NCBI GenBank assembly: GCA_016704435.1
Contig: JADJAB010000003.1
Location: 186,001 to 250,000, forward strand
Origin: Rhodobacter sp.
GTDB taxonomy: Bacteria > Pseudomonadota > Alphaproteobacteria > Rhodobacterales > Rhodobacteraceae
DNA length: 64,000 bases
Direction of reading: 5' to 3'
Shown: positions 18,483 to 27,898 of the stretch, piece by piece
Numbering within the stretch: the stretch's first letter is position 1
Layout of the letters: every line of letters starts with the position of its first letter
The notes under the pieces: model-generated
What the model was told of the DNA's origin: nothing
The model's input: only the letters and a program-made list of their open reading frames with translations
Databases searched by the model: none
Position numbers and translations under genes: made by a program

Positions 18483-18971
18483 ATGACCACCCGCCCCGAC
18501 CCCGTCGCCGCCGCCGATGCGGACGCCCGCGCGCTGGCCCTGTCGCTGATGGCCACGGGTCATGCCGCCCTGGCCTGGACAGACCCTGAAACCAGCACCC
18601 CCGGCATAAGCCGCATTGCCTTTGCCCATGACCCACAGGTTGGGCCGCTGACGCTGATTTCTGCCCTCGCCCCGCATTTTCGCGCGTTGCGCGAGACCCC
18701 GGATTGCGCCGTGATGCTGGGAGAAGTCGGGCCGAAGGGTGACCCGATGACGCATCCGCGCCTGATGATCCGCGCCCGTGCCGTGTTCATTGCGGCCTCG
18801 GCAACAGAACGCTCCGCCCTGCGCGACCGCTGGCTGGCCCGCAACCCCAAGGCCACGATCTACATCGACCTGCCCGATTTCGCCTTCGTCTGCCTGGCCC
18901 CGCAATCCGCCCTGCTGAACGCGGGCTTCGCGCGGGCGTTCCGGCTGACGGCGGGGGATCTGCAGCCATAG
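18483..18971 (+). CDS. Pyridoxamine 5'-phosphate oxidase-like (HugZ-type split-barrel) protein
   Basis: 162-residue FMN-binding split-barrel family protein: HAALAWTDPETSTPGISRIAFAHDPQVGPLTLISALAPHFRALRETPDCAVMLGE resembles the HugZ/heme-utilisation branch. The full HugZ C-terminal DUF2470 domain is absent, so this is the short single-domain form. Likely a cytosolic flavoprotein or heme-binding protein of unknown substrate. Divergent from sulP, 68 bp apart. Confidence 0.82.
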   Translation: MTTRPDPVAAADADARALALSLMATGHAALAWTDPETSTPGISRIAFAHDPQVGPLTLISALAPHFRALRETPDCAVMLGEVGPKGDPMTHPRLMIRARAVFIAASATERSALRDRWLARNPKATIYIDLPDFAFVCLAPQSALLNAGFARAFRLTAGDLQP

Positions 18972-19080
18972 CGAGCGGATATGTCTACGGCGGGTATTGG
19001 TCGGCTTGGGGTCCTATTTGACGGCGTGCGGCATTTCGGAAGGTGGACAGGGCAAACTGGCGCAATCGAGGAGTAGACGT

Positions 19081-20229
19081 ATGTGGGTAGTTGGTCTGGT
19101 CATTACCTTGCTCGCCATCTTGGCACTGACGGTGTTTCTGCTCGCCCCGCGGACACCGAGGCCGGCCGGTCTCCGGGACCGGACCGATCTTGCCGCCTAT
19201 CTTGAAACAGTGGCGAAATCCGGTGCGGCTCCTTCCGTTTCCGTTGCTGTCATGCGCAACAATGCGGTCTTGTGGGAACATGCGGTCGGCACGGCCAACC
19301 TTCTGGCACAACGCCCCGCACACACCGACACCCGGTATCACTGGTGGTCGGTCACAAAAGTCGCCACGGCACTCACCGTTCTTGGCCTTGTCGACGACGG
19401 CGTGATCGACCTCGATACGGAGGTAGCGATGCTGCTGCCATTCTTTCAGGTCGCAGGTCTGGAAACCGGATCGCATCCGATCACGATCCGGCACCTCTTG
19501 AACCATACATCCGGCTTGCCAGATCCCATTCCGGCGATGTTCGGTTGGGTGCGATATGACCGGCAAGGCCCGGACCAAACCGCCTTCCTGCAAGAGCATT
19601 TCCAAGGATTCTGCTCTTTGCGGTTTCAGCCCGGCTCGGACCGCCGCTATAGCAATCTTGGCTTCATGGTCTTGGGCGCAGTGATCGAAAAGGTCACCGG
19701 ACAGCAATTCGAGGACGCGGTAGCCGCTCGTGTGTTCGGCCCGGCTGGAATGACCAGCAGCGGCTTTGTTTTTGACGAAGATCATGACAGTGAGGCGTTG
19801 GGTTCGCACCCGGTCTCGCACGTCTTCACGCCTTTGCTGCCCTTCTATCTCGGCTTGGGCGACCTGGTGGCAGCACGCCGAGGCACGACACTGTGGTTCA
19901 ATCGATTCTACATCAATGCTGCCCCGCCGACGGGTCTTATCGGAACGGCGCGGGATGTCGCCAGATTGGGTCAGGCCGCGATGCGTCCTGATGTGATCCT
20001 TCAAGTTGAAACCCTGGACCTGATGATGCCCGATGACGATTCTCCATCACTTGGTTGGAGCGAGAAAGGCCACGAATGGTATCAGCACCGTGGAGGCGGT
20101 CCCGGCTACGCAGCCATTTTGCGCATCTACCCCCAAGAAGGCCTTTCGATAGCCGTCGTCGGAAATGGCACCGCGCTGGAAGTCGAGACGATTGCGGACG
20201 CAATCCACAATGTGGAAATGACGCGATAG
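19081..20229 (+). CDS. Membrane-anchored serine beta-lactamase/esterase-family hydrolase
   Basis: 382 residues starting MWVVGLVITL with a GAGGAG ribosome site 7 bp upstream. One N-terminal signal anchor (about 2-22) is followed by a class C beta-lactamase-like domain. It has the catalytic SxxK S90-VTK93 (HWWSVTKVA), the YxN motif Y190-S-N192 (RRYSNLGF) and a third-motif equivalent HRGGGPGY. The family includes esterases, D-aminopeptidases and penicillin-binding enzymes, so the substrate is open. Base composition is lower in GC and codon use less biased than in its neighbours, suggesting more recent acquisition. A longer frame from 18997 has no support. Confidence 0.85.
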   Translation: MWVVGLVITLLAILALTVFLLAPRTPRPAGLRDRTDLAAYLETVAKSGAAPSVSVAVMRNNAVLWEHAVGTANLLAQRPAHTDTRYHWWSVTKVATALTVLGLVDDGVIDLDTEVAMLLPFFQVAGLETGSHPITIRHLLNHTSGLPDPIPAMFGWVRYDRQGPDQTAFLQEHFQGFCSLRFQPGSDRRYSNLGFMVLGAVIEKVTGQQFEDAVAARVFGPAGMTSSGFVFDEDHDSEALGSHPVSHVFTPLLPFYLGLGDLVAARRGTTLWFNRFYINAAPPTGLIGTARDVARLGQAAMRPDVILQVETLDLMMPDDDSPSLGWSEKGHEWYQHRGGGPGYAAILRIYPQEGLSIAVVGNGTALEVETIADAIHNVEMTR

Positions 20230-20393
20230 ACAGTGAGCCTTGCCTTCGCTGACGTGCCTCAAGATGTTTGATACTTCACATCGGCAACGCCGGCGAAGGT
20301 TTGAAGGCACCGCAAGCTGCCGTTCGCTCCTACCGAGGGAACGGCAGCGACGTCCGCAAAACGGAAGAACGTTCTGCGGGCTTTCCCAGTGAA

Positions 20394-20417
20394 AAGGGCG
20401 GTCCTGAAGCCGCCCTT
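20394..20417 (-). terminator. Rho-independent terminator for the beta-helix gene
   Basis: AAGGGCGG, an 8-nt loop and CCGCCCTT, followed on the minus strand by TTTTC, 46 bp beyond the stop at 20463. The rest of the gap 20230-20462 shows no gene. Confidence 0.75.
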
Positions 20418-20462
20418 CCCACCCTGGATCCAGCCGTCATCCCCGGTTCCGAACCAGACCGG

Positions 20463-22751
20463 TCACACCGGCACATCCATCCGGATCACCACCGTGGCCT
20501 TGCCCTTCACCGCCTCGCCCCAACGCAAATGCGCCTGCGACCCGCCGGCGCCCTGCCCCGGCAGCGCGTTGGGAAAGACATAACGCGCCGCATTGGTCGA
20601 CGTGGTGATTGCGCCCTCGGGCATCACCGACTCCACCATGCGGATGCGCCCGCCGAACGGGATGTAGCCATCCGAATCCACCGCCCAGGTATCGGACGCG
20701 GTGTTCTGCGTATGGCTGACCACGATCGGGTTCTGGATCGTCTGCGTCACCTGGTTGAAGGTGTTGCCCTCCACCCGCACATTCCGCGAGCGGGTGAAAT
20801 CCAGATCGGCAAAAGACGTATCCACCTTCTCCACCCGGTCCACCACCGCATTGAACACCCGGAAGGTGTTGTTGACCAACGAGAACCCGTTGAAGAAATG
20901 CCCCGAGCCAAAGGGTTTCACCACCACCCAGCGGAAGGCCGAGGACACGTCCGAAGCGATGAAGATATTGCCAACCACGTTCAGCCCGCCAAACGAGAGC
21001 TCGTTGTTGTAGGCGGGCTCCGGATCGTGCTCGTTGCCCCATTCGATGAAGCAGTTGTCGATGTAGTTGCCCGCCACAACGGTCGCCACATTGGTCTGGG
21101 TGAAGACCAGCCCCGCCACCCGCACGCCCGCTGGCGCATCGTCGCCCTGGAAGAAGTGGTTGTTGTAGATCATGTGGCTGGTGCCGTTCATCACCGCGAA
21201 ATGCTTGAACCGCACGATCCGGTTGTTGCGGATCTTCACGTCATTGGCCTGCACGTTGATCGCGATGGTGGTGCGATCCTGCGCATCAAGCGACTGTTCG
21301 TTCGACAGGAACTGGCAGTAGTCAATGAACATCCCCTGGCAGCCCGACCCGGTCGAGGTCAGCCCCCGGTCTTTCGGCCGGTTGAAGGTGCAGCTGTCAA
21401 ACCGGAACACCGACCCCGCCAGCGCCATCATCACGCCCGAGCACAGTCCCAGGCAGTTGAATTCCACATCCTGGATCTCGAACCGAGACAGAAGCGAGAA
21501 GCCGCTGAAATCCAGCAGGTATTTGTAGCGGGTGAAGGTATAGGTCCGCGTCCCTGCCGCGCCGAAAAGCGGCTGCGAAAGGGTAATGGTGCCGGCTCCG
21601 ATGTTCTTGGCCTGGACATAGACCTCGCGGCCGACGCCGGTGGCCTGCACCAGGGCGCCGATCGGCACGTTGGCCACATTCGCCACCCCCGTCAGCGTGG
21701 TCGGGTTGCCCACCGAATAGGTCGCGACCGAGGTCACCACATCGCTGGTCCAGGCGGTCGAGGTGACCGCGTTCAGCGACCCGTTGCGCAGCACGCGGCG
21801 GTTGGAAAAGCTGGTCAGCCCGGAAACGGCGGCCACGTCCACCGGCCCGCTCAGGTCCACGCGGCGGCCCGACATGTCGAATGTGACGTGATCGCTGTAG
21901 TAGAACAGCGCCTGCAGCGCCTTCTTGAACCCGTCCACATCGCCGCCGAAGGCAGTCGAATAGGTTTCCAGATCGAAGTTGCGGGTCAGGATCAGCCGGT
22001 TCGCCGCCGGCTGGGTGACCGTGCCCTGGAACCGGATCGGCGAGTTGATGGTCAGGTTGCCCGGAAGGGCATAGGTGCCGGCCGAAACGAGGATTGTCCG
22101 CCCTGCCGCCGCCGCATCCGCCGCCGCAAAGGCCGCCGTATCGTTGGCCACGCCATTGCCGATGGCGCCGTAGTCGCGCACATCGACCAGGTCGATCATG
22201 TCGCGGATGAAGACCGATGTCACGTCCTCGACCACCAGATCGTCGATCCGCACAACGCCGCCGTTCGCCCCGGTCAGGTCAAGGCCGACATGGGCGAAAA
22301 CGCCCGCCGTGCCCCAGGCCATGTCAACGCCGGTGCGGCTGCCCGCCCCGACGATGGCCTGAACCGTGACCACCTCGCCATATTGCGTCAGGGTGACCGA
22401 GGCGCCTGCCTGCACCACACCCGAGACGTTGTTTTCCGACACGTCGCCGACCCAGGCCGCAATGCGCACTGCCGGCAGGTTGCCCGACACCGCTTTCACC
22501 TTCGCGCTGATGCGCAGATACATGTCCGGGCGCAGCGGCGTCTGCGCGAAGGACCGCAGCCTTTGCGTGGTCACGGTCTTTTGCAGCTCCAGGCAGCCGC
22601 CGAAGTCCTGGTCATTGGTCACCAGCGCCGCATTCGGCGCGCCCTGATACGACGCATCGCCCGGCCTGCCGTTGCCGCTGGACCACAGGTTCAGACCAGC
22701 CGAAAACGGCGGCGGCATCAGGACCAGCCCTTCGGTAATCGCCTTGTTCAT
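20463..22751 (-). CDS. Right-handed beta-helix (GH28-related/pectate-lyase-like) protein, 762 aa
   Basis: Large protein without a cleavable signal. The N-terminal part (about 1-210; LPPPFSAGLNLWSSGNGRPG-like start, ALVTNDQDFGGCLELQK) resembles a carbohydrate-binding jelly roll. VDVRDYGAIGNGVANDTAAF (about 213) begins a pectate-lyase-superfamily helix with many Asn-ladder repeats (NNRIVRFKHFAV, NNHFFQG, GNYIDNCFIEW, NNTFRVFN, GNTFNQV). It closes with a small beta domain ending VVIRMDVPV. From memory it belongs to a paralogous family common in Rhodobacteraceae, annotated glycosyl hydrolase 28-related. It resembles phage tail-spike architecture; a polysaccharide target is likely but unproven. 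Monocistronic with its own terminator. Confidence 0.82.
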   Translation of the reverse strand: MNKAITEGLVLMPPPFSAGLNLWSSGNGRPGDASYQGAPNAALVTNDQDFGGCLELQKTVTTQRLRSFAQTPLRPDMYLRISAKVKAVSGNLPAVRIAAWVGDVSENNVSGVVQAGASVTLTQYGEVVTVQAIVGAGSRTGVDMAWGTAGVFAHVGLDLTGANGGVVRIDDLVVEDVTSVFIRDMIDLVDVRDYGAIGNGVANDTAAFAAADAAAAGRTILVSAGTYALPGNLTINSPIRFQGTVTQPAANRLILTRNFDLETYSTAFGGDVDGFKKALQALFYYSDHVTFDMSGRRVDLSGPVDVAAVSGLTSFSNRRVLRNGSLNAVTSTAWTSDVVTSVATYSVGNPTTLTGVANVANVPIGALVQATGVGREVYVQAKNIGAGTITLSQPLFGAAGTRTYTFTRYKYLLDFSGFSLLSRFEIQDVEFNCLGLCSGVMMALAGSVFRFDSCTFNRPKDRGLTSTGSGCQGMFIDYCQFLSNEQSLDAQDRTTIAINVQANDVKIRNNRIVRFKHFAVMNGTSHMIYNNHFFQGDDAPAGVRVAGLVFTQTNVATVVAGNYIDNCFIEWGNEHDPEPAYNNELSFGGLNVVGNIFIASDVSSAFRWVVVKPFGSGHFFNGFSLVNNTFRVFNAVVDRVEKVDTSFADLDFTRSRNVRVEGNTFNQVTQTIQNPIVVSHTQNTASDTWAVDSDGYIPFGGRIRMVESVMPEGAITTSTNAARYVFPNALPGQGAGGSQAHLRWGEAVKGKATVVIRMDVPV

Positions 22752-22976
22752 GTCAGTTTCCCTTGCCTCGTTCCGGATGATCTCGGGCAGACGCAAGGCC
22801 GGAAGCGAACTCCCGAAGGCCATGCGCGCCTTGGGGCAAGGGAAGTATCAACGAAGGGTTAACCGGGCCTCAGGCCAGCGTTCGCCGCCCCGCATCCCGG
22901 TGCAACGATGGCTGCGCCCCCTCGGACGACGGGGCGGGCGGGTGGGCGGCGTCCGAGGGGGCGCTGTTCCGTCGGC
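22752..22976. other. 225-bp intergenic region, no gene seen
   Basis: It lies upstream of the beta-helix gene and downstream of the DUF4864 gene. It contains the beta-helix ribosome site (AAGGGAAACTGAC before 22751) and an interrupted GC inverted repeat around 22918-22965 (CGCCCCCTCGGACGACGGGG, then GGCGTCCGAGGGGGCG) that may terminate the DUF4864 transcript. Confidence 0.5.
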
Positions 22977-23375
22977 TCAGACCCCGATGCCGTCCGCGCC
23001 CAGCAGCTGGACCGCATTGATCTTCCAGCCCTCGGGCGTCTCGATCATCTGATAGTCCAGCACATGCCCGCGTCCTTCGGCATCGGTCACGAAGACCCGC
23101 TGCCACAGCGCTCCCGCCACCTCGCGCAACTCGCCCATCCGCACCGACGACGGCCGGTGCACCATGGGGTAGCCCTGCGCGACCATGCGGCCGAAATTGT
23201 CGGAGGTGCCGAAGATCGTCTTGATGTTGGGGCTGGCGAAGGTGAAGGCGGTGGCGAAATCGTCGGCCAGAAAGGCGTCGATCTGGCTTTCGATGGTCGA
23301 CTGGATCGGCTCTTCCTGTGCCTGCGCAGCACAGCAAAGGACCAGCGACACAAGGCATGCAAAGACAAGGCGCAT
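22977..23375 (-). CDS. Exported DUF4864-family protein
   Basis: 132 residues with a clear Sec signal (MRLVFACLVSLVLCCAAQAQ, cut about after AQA). The mature domain is a small SnoaL/NTF2-like alpha+beta fold: IESQIDAFLADDFATAFTFASPNIKTIFGTSDNFGRMVAQGYPMVHRPS, with YQMIETPEGWKINAVQLL at the end. This matches DUF4864, a periplasmic family of unknown role. It is 60 bp downstream of the next leftward gene and may be cotranscribed with it. Confidence 0.82.
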   Translation of the reverse strand: MRLVFACLVSLVLCCAAQAQEEPIQSTIESQIDAFLADDFATAFTFASPNIKTIFGTSDNFGRMVAQGYPMVHRPSSVRMGELREVAGALWQRVFVTDAEGRGHVLDYQMIETPEGWKINAVQLLGADGIGV

Positions 23376-23435
23376 CGGCGCGGTCTCCCTGACAGGTCGT
23401 CCCCGGACTGGATGCTAGGGCGGCGAACAGCTTCG

Positions 23436-24029
23436 TCAAGCTCCGGGCGGCACATAGCGTGTTGCAGTCCAGACCTCATCCACGGCGCAGGCCTTCACGT
23501 CCTTCCAGCCCGCTGCACGAAAGGCAGCCCGGACCGTCGCATCGCGCGGCCCGTCGCCGCGCCCCTTGCGGTACAGGCACCAGACCGGCAGACCCGCCGC
23601 CTGCCCGCAGTGCAGGGCGGCAAGTGTATCGTCCGGCGCATCCAGCAGCGCGATCACCATCGCCGCCTCGGACAGGCTGTGCGCCCTTTGGCCCACCAAG
23701 GCAGCCGTCAGTGCATCCGGCACCAAAGCCCCAGTCAGCCAGGGCCGTGCCGAGGCCGAGATGCCCAGCTTCTCCGTCAAGGTCGGCAAGGGCCGGTCCA
23801 GCGCACGGACCCAGGCCGCCGCCTCGTTCGCGCCAAGTGTCAGGGTCAGCGCCAGATCACCCGCAAGCAAGTGCAGGTCATCCCCGTCGGCACGCCAGCC
23901 CGACAGGTCGGACCGCGGCAAGCGAAGACGCAACTCGCCCCGCAGGATCAGCGCATCGCTTTCAAGATGCGCCGTCACGTTCCCTGACTGACCCCGAAGG
24001 CTCGCCCTTCCCTTTGCGTCACGACCCAT
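23436..24029 (-). CDS. Conserved hypothetical protein, 197 aa
   Basis: Soluble protein starting at 24029 (MGRDAKGRASLRGQ); a further Met at 24065 adds only low-information sequence. The first 90 residues form a small beta domain (ALILRGELRLRLPRSDLSGWRADGDDLHLLAGDLALTLTLGANEAAAWVRAL) resembling a PH-like barrel. The rest is alpha/beta (MVIALLDAPDDTLAALHCGQAAGLPVWCLYRKGRGDGPRDATVRAAFRAAGWKDVKACAVDEVWTATRYV). I recognise no named family. It lies between lysS and the DUF4864 gene on the same strand. Confidence 0.72.
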   Translation of the reverse strand: MGRDAKGRASLRGQSGNVTAHLESDALILRGELRLRLPRSDLSGWRADGDDLHLLAGDLALTLTLGANEAAAWVRALDRPLPTLTEKLGISASARPWLTGALVPDALTAALVGQRAHSLSEAAMVIALLDAPDDTLAALHCGQAAGLPVWCLYRKGRGDGPRDATVRAAFRAAGWKDVKACAVDEVWTATRYVPPGA

Positions 24030-24070
24030 GATCGACCCTCCCGAAGTTGGGCCGAATGGTGCCACGATCG

Positions 24071-25653
24071 TCAGGCGCTGACCAGTTCGCCGCGCAGCCC
24101 GCGCTCGATCAGACCCACCGTTTCGTCAATGCCGTAAAGCGCCACAAATCCGCCGAACCGCGGGCCGTCGCTGGCGCCCAGAAGCACCTCGTAAAGCGCC
24201 TTGAACCAGTCGCGCAGCGGCTCGAACCCGTGCTCCTTGCCGACGGCAAAGACCATCGACTGCAAAGCTTCGTCGTTCAGGCCGCCATCCCAGACCCGCA
24301 GCCGCGCCACCAGATCCTCCATCGCCGCGCGTTCGCGGTCGTCGGGCAGACGGAACACCCGCGTCGGCGCGATCCGGTCGGCGAAGTAGCGCACCGCATG
24401 GCCCGCGGCGGCATCCAGATCGGGATGCGTCTCGGGGCTGGCCTCGGGCGCATAGCGCCGGATGAAGCCCCACAGCCCCTTGGCATCCTTCGCCCCGGCG
24501 ACCGAGGCGAGGTTCAGCAGCATCCCGAAGCTCACAACCATATGGCTTTGCGGCGGATGGCCACCGTGGATGTGCCAGACCGGGTTGTTGACCTGCTGCT
24601 CGACCGTCTGGTCGGGGTAGGCGCGCAGCTGCTGGTGATATTCATCCACCGCCCGCGGGATCACGTCGAAATGCATCCGCTTGGCGGTCTTGGGTTTCTG
24701 ATACATGAAATAGGACAGGCTTTCGGTGGCCGCATAGGTCAGCCATTCGTCGATGGTCAGCCCGTTGCCCTTTGATTTCGAGATCTTCTGCCCTCGGAAT
24801 CCAGAAACAATTCATAGGTGAAATGGTTCGGCTTGCGGCCGCCCAGCACTTCGCAGATGCCGTCATAGATCGGCGTGTTGGTGGAGTGATCCTTGCCATA
24901 CATCTCGAAGTCGACATCCAAAGCCGCCCACCGTGCGCCGAAATCGGGCTTCCACTGCAGCTTCACATGGCCATCGGTCACCGGCAAAGTCCATTCGCGG
25001 CCCGTCTCGTCGTCGAAGGTGATGGTGCCGTCTCTGGCATTCACTTCTTTCATCGGCACATAGAGCACCCGCCCGGTTTCCGGGTGGATCGGCAGGAAGC
25101 ACGAATAGCTCTGTTGCCGTTCTTCGCGCAACGAGGCCAGCATGATCTCCATGATCGCGTCATAGCGTTCTGCCGCCAGCCGCAGCGTGTCATTGAAGCG
25201 GCCGGACTTGTAGAACTCGGTCGCGCTGATGAATTCGTATTCGAACCCGAACGTGTCCAGGAACCGCCGCAACATCGCGTTGTTGTGGTCGCCGAAGCTG
25301 GCGAATTCACCGTAGGGATCAGGCACCGAGGTCAGCGGCTTTTGCATGTGCTGGCGCAGCATGTCCTGCTGCGGCACGTTCTCGGGCACCTTGCGCATGC
25401 CGTCCACGTCATCCGAAAAGCAGATCAGCCGGGTCGGGATATCGGAGATGATCTCGAATGCGCGGCGGATCATCGTCGTCCGCGCCACCTCGCCGAAGGT
25501 GCCGATATGCGGCAGGCCGCTGGGGCCATAGCCGGTCTCGAACAGCACATGGCCCTTTTCGGGGTCCTTCTTCGCATAGCGTTTCAGGACCGCGCGGGCC
25601 TCTTCAAAGGGCCAGGCCTTCGAATTCATCGCCGCTTCGCGCAGGGCCGTCAT
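24071..25653 (-). CDS. lysS (class I, lysK): Class I lysyl-tRNA synthetase, frameshifted at the KMSKS loop
   Basis: Charges tRNA-Lys; essential. This is the archaeal-type class I enzyme that many alphaproteobacteria use. The N-terminal part has the HIGH-like motif (SGLPHIGTFGEV) and class I LysRS segments down to NHFTYELFLDSEG. There the given frame diverges and stops at 24757. One extra C in the CCC run at 24791-24793 restores QKISKSKGNGLTIDEW and continues through MHFDVIPRAVDEYH to the stop at 24071, about 527 residues, normal for the family. The start at 25653 has AGGAGG 8 bp upstream. A truncated LysRS could not support life unless another copy exists, so a sequencing error is likely. Confidence 0.92.
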
Positions 25654-25763
25654 GTTCGCCACCTCCTGAAACAGCCGGCCGCCTTGACCGGACCTGCCGT
25701 CCTCTATTGCCGCCGCCCCGGCGCGTCAATAATCTCTGCCGCAACTGCAACAGGAGCCAGCTG

Positions 25764-26183
25764 ATGTCCGACACTTCCTCCATGTCCCCGCAAGACGCGC
25801 TGGTCGCGGTCATGGTCGCCTGCTCGGCCGCCGACCAGAACATGCGCACCGCAGAGCTGGTGGCGATCCAGCGCATGGTCAACCACATGCCGGTCTTCGC
25901 CGACTACGACGCCGACCGCACCCGCCGCGTCAGCCAGACGGTGTTCGACCTGTTCGAGGAAGAAGATGGTCTCGACGCGCTGTTCGGTCTGCTCCGCGAG
26001 GCCCTGCCAGAGCGACTGTTCGAAACCGCCTATGCGCTGGCCTGCGACGTGGTCACCGCCGATGGTCGCCACAGCGATGTGGAACTGCGCATGCTGGAAG
26101 AAATGCGCGAAGAACTGAAGATCGACCGGCTGCACGCGGTAGCGATCGAATGGGGCGCGCGGGTGCGCCATATGGAGCCCTGA
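25764..26183 (+). CDS. TerB-family (tellurite-resistance-like) protein
   Basis: 139-residue all-helical protein: DALVAVMVACSAADQNMRTAELVAIQRMVNHMPVF, ALACDVVTADGRHSDVELRMLEEMREELKIDRLHAVAIEWGARVRHME. The paired acidic A.AD......E motifs are typical of the metal-binding TerB/DjlA N-domain. Single TerB genes outside ter operons are widespread and of unknown role. The start at 25764 has CAGGAG upstream. Divergent from lysS. Confidence 0.88.
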   Translation: MSDTSSMSPQDALVAVMVACSAADQNMRTAELVAIQRMVNHMPVFADYDADRTRRVSQTVFDLFEEEDGLDALFGLLREALPERLFETAYALACDVVTADGRHSDVELRMLEEMREELKIDRLHAVAIEWGARVRHMEP

Positions 26184-26335
26184 CCCCAGGCGTCGCCCTT
26201 GCGGAAACGGCGGTTTTCCAATTGCACAAGCCGCGCATGCGCGCGCGGCTCGTATTCCTTTTGTCTCGTATTCCTTTCACCTCGGCTCTGGCCAGCGGCC
26301 AACCGCCTCGGGGCGGGCTGCCGGCATGGGTGCCT
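26184..26335. repeat. Intergenic hairpin plus dispersed-repeat module A (26281-26311)
   Basis: A stem AGCCGCGC/GCGCGGCT around 26229-26250 followed by CGTATTCCTTTT may terminate terB. Downstream, CTCGGCTCTGGCC, AGC and GGCCAACCGCCTCGG form the palindromic module also found at 2543-2612 and 6437-6509. The GGAGTATTT module is absent from this copy. Confidence 0.55.
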
Positions 26336-27820
26336 TCAGCCGTAGATCCCGGCCCAACGGCTGATCAGCTGGCCCTGCAACCGGCGCGCCCGTTTGGTCC
26401 AGCCTTCGCCACCCTCGGGGCTTTCGCGCAAGGCCACCGGCACAGCATCGCGCCGCGCCGGATCGCCCGAGAAAATCGCAAACACCATCTCACGCCCTCC
26501 GGGAGGCACGATATGCCCGGCAAGGCCCGAGACGAAGTTCAGCGTTCCCGACTTGGCCAGCACCTTCACCGGGTGGTCCTTGATCGCCTTGCCCTTGTCG
26601 TCCTTCATGCCGACATCGCGCAGGATCGGCTTCAGTCCCCGCCCCTCGCGTTGCGATTGCACCAGCGCCTTGACCATGTCTGCCGCGGTGATCCGCGACC
26701 CCGACCCGAGGCCCGAATGATCGGCAAAGCTTGATGCCATGCCCAGCCGTGCCTTGCACCAGTCGCTCATCACCCGGCCCGAGGCCGCCAGATCGCGCTG
26801 GCCGCTGGCTGTCAGGCCCACGCATTCCGCCGTGATATTGGTGGAAAACTTCAGCATGTCGCGCAGAACGGCGGTCAGGGGGTCGCTGTCGATGCGCCCG
26901 ATCTCGGTGCCCGACGGTCGCGCCGCGACCACCTCTCCCTGCGGCAGGGTGATGCCCTGCGCGCGGGCCAGCGTGCAGAACACTTCGGCCACATAAACAG
27001 CGGGCTGGCGCACCGGAAGCCACCGCGACCCGCCCTTGCCCAGCGCGGCCGAGGCCACCGTCCAGTCCTCGCGCCCCGGCGCCTGGTCATAGGTGAACAG
27101 AGGAGACTCGCGTTTCACCACCTTCGCGCCGATCATCCGCACTTCCGGCAGGAAGCGCTCGCCGCGCGCGTCCATGCCGACCTGCCAGTCGCCGTTGGCT
27201 TTCTTCCACTCGAAATACACCCGGTTGAAGTTCAGGCTCAGCCCCGACAGCGCCGGGTCATAGCCCACATGCGCCGGCTGGTCCGCCGTGATGTTCGACA
27301 GCCGCGGCAGCGCGCCGTCCCAGACCAGAAACCGCCCCGTCGCGCCCTTCAGACCGGTTTTGGCCAGCCGCGCCACCAGATCGCCCAACTGGTCGGTCTG
27401 CAGCGTCGGATCGCCGCCGCCCAGCAGCACCAGATCGCCCTGCACGATACCGCCCTGAACCGGACCAGTCGCCAGCACCCGCGTAGTGAACCGATAGCCC
27501 GGCCCCAGCTTTTCCAGCGCGAACAGCGAGGTGATCGCCTTTGCGACCGAGGCCGGCGGCAGCTGCGCCGTGGCCTCGCGCGCTTCCAGCACCTCGCCCG
27601 TCGCCGCATCGGCCACCACGAAGGCCACCGTGCCGCCCAGCTTCGCCGCCTCGATCAGCGCCTCGGCACCCGGTCCGCCAGCCGCCTTGCTGGTGGTCTT
27701 GCCCGCCTCGGGCGTGCGCCCCCGCGCCACGGGCCGGGGCGAGCTGTCCATCACCTCGGCCCAACCGGGCAGGGCCGCGCCCGCCATCAGGCCCGCAAGA
27801 ACCAGTCGCCGCGTGATCAA
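26336..27820 (-). CDS. dacB: D-alanyl-D-alanine carboxypeptidase/endopeptidase, PBP4 (DacB) type
   Basis: Low-molecular-weight penicillin-binding protein that trims or cuts peptidoglycan peptides in the periplasm. 494 residues, N-terminal signal (MITRRLVLAGLMAGAALPGWA). All three active-site motifs: S91VAK94 (LPPASVAKAI), SxN in KFSTNITAEC, and KSG in VLAKSGTLNFVSG (the usual KTG varies to KSG). Length and the large insert between motifs one and two fit S13-family DacB. It reads leftward from next to nadD; the pair are 78 bp apart. Confidence 0.93.
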   Translation of the reverse strand: MITRRLVLAGLMAGAALPGWAEVMDSSPRPVARGRTPEAGKTTSKAAGGPGAEALIEAAKLGGTVAFVVADAATGEVLEAREATAQLPPASVAKAITSLFALEKLGPGYRFTTRVLATGPVQGGIVQGDLVLLGGGDPTLQTDQLGDLVARLAKTGLKGATGRFLVWDGALPRLSNITADQPAHVGYDPALSGLSLNFNRVYFEWKKANGDWQVGMDARGERFLPEVRMIGAKVVKRESPLFTYDQAPGREDWTVASAALGKGGSRWLPVRQPAVYVAEVFCTLARAQGITLPQGEVVAARPSGTEIGRIDSDPLTAVLRDMLKFSTNITAECVGLTASGQRDLAASGRVMSDWCKARLGMASSFADHSGLGSGSRITAADMVKALVQSQREGRGLKPILRDVGMKDDKGKAIKDHPVKVLAKSGTLNFVSGLAGHIVPPGGREMVFAIFSGDPARRDAVPVALRESPEGGEGWTKRARRLQGQLISRWAGIYG

Positions 27821-27898
27821 GACCCGTCTCCCCCGCCTTTTCCTGCCCCGTCATAGCCGATATCGCGGCGACCGCCAGTCACGCGAAGGTGAGCCGCC

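Noticed and set aside
18997..19080. Upstream start for the beta-lactamase-like protein at 18997
   Set aside because: The extension is not family-like, and the GAGGAG before 19081 plus the membrane anchor at that Met give a better start.
20268..22862. 864-codon rightward open frame
   Set aside because: Mirror of the beta-helix gene, with His/Arg-rich composition, no motif and no ribosome site.
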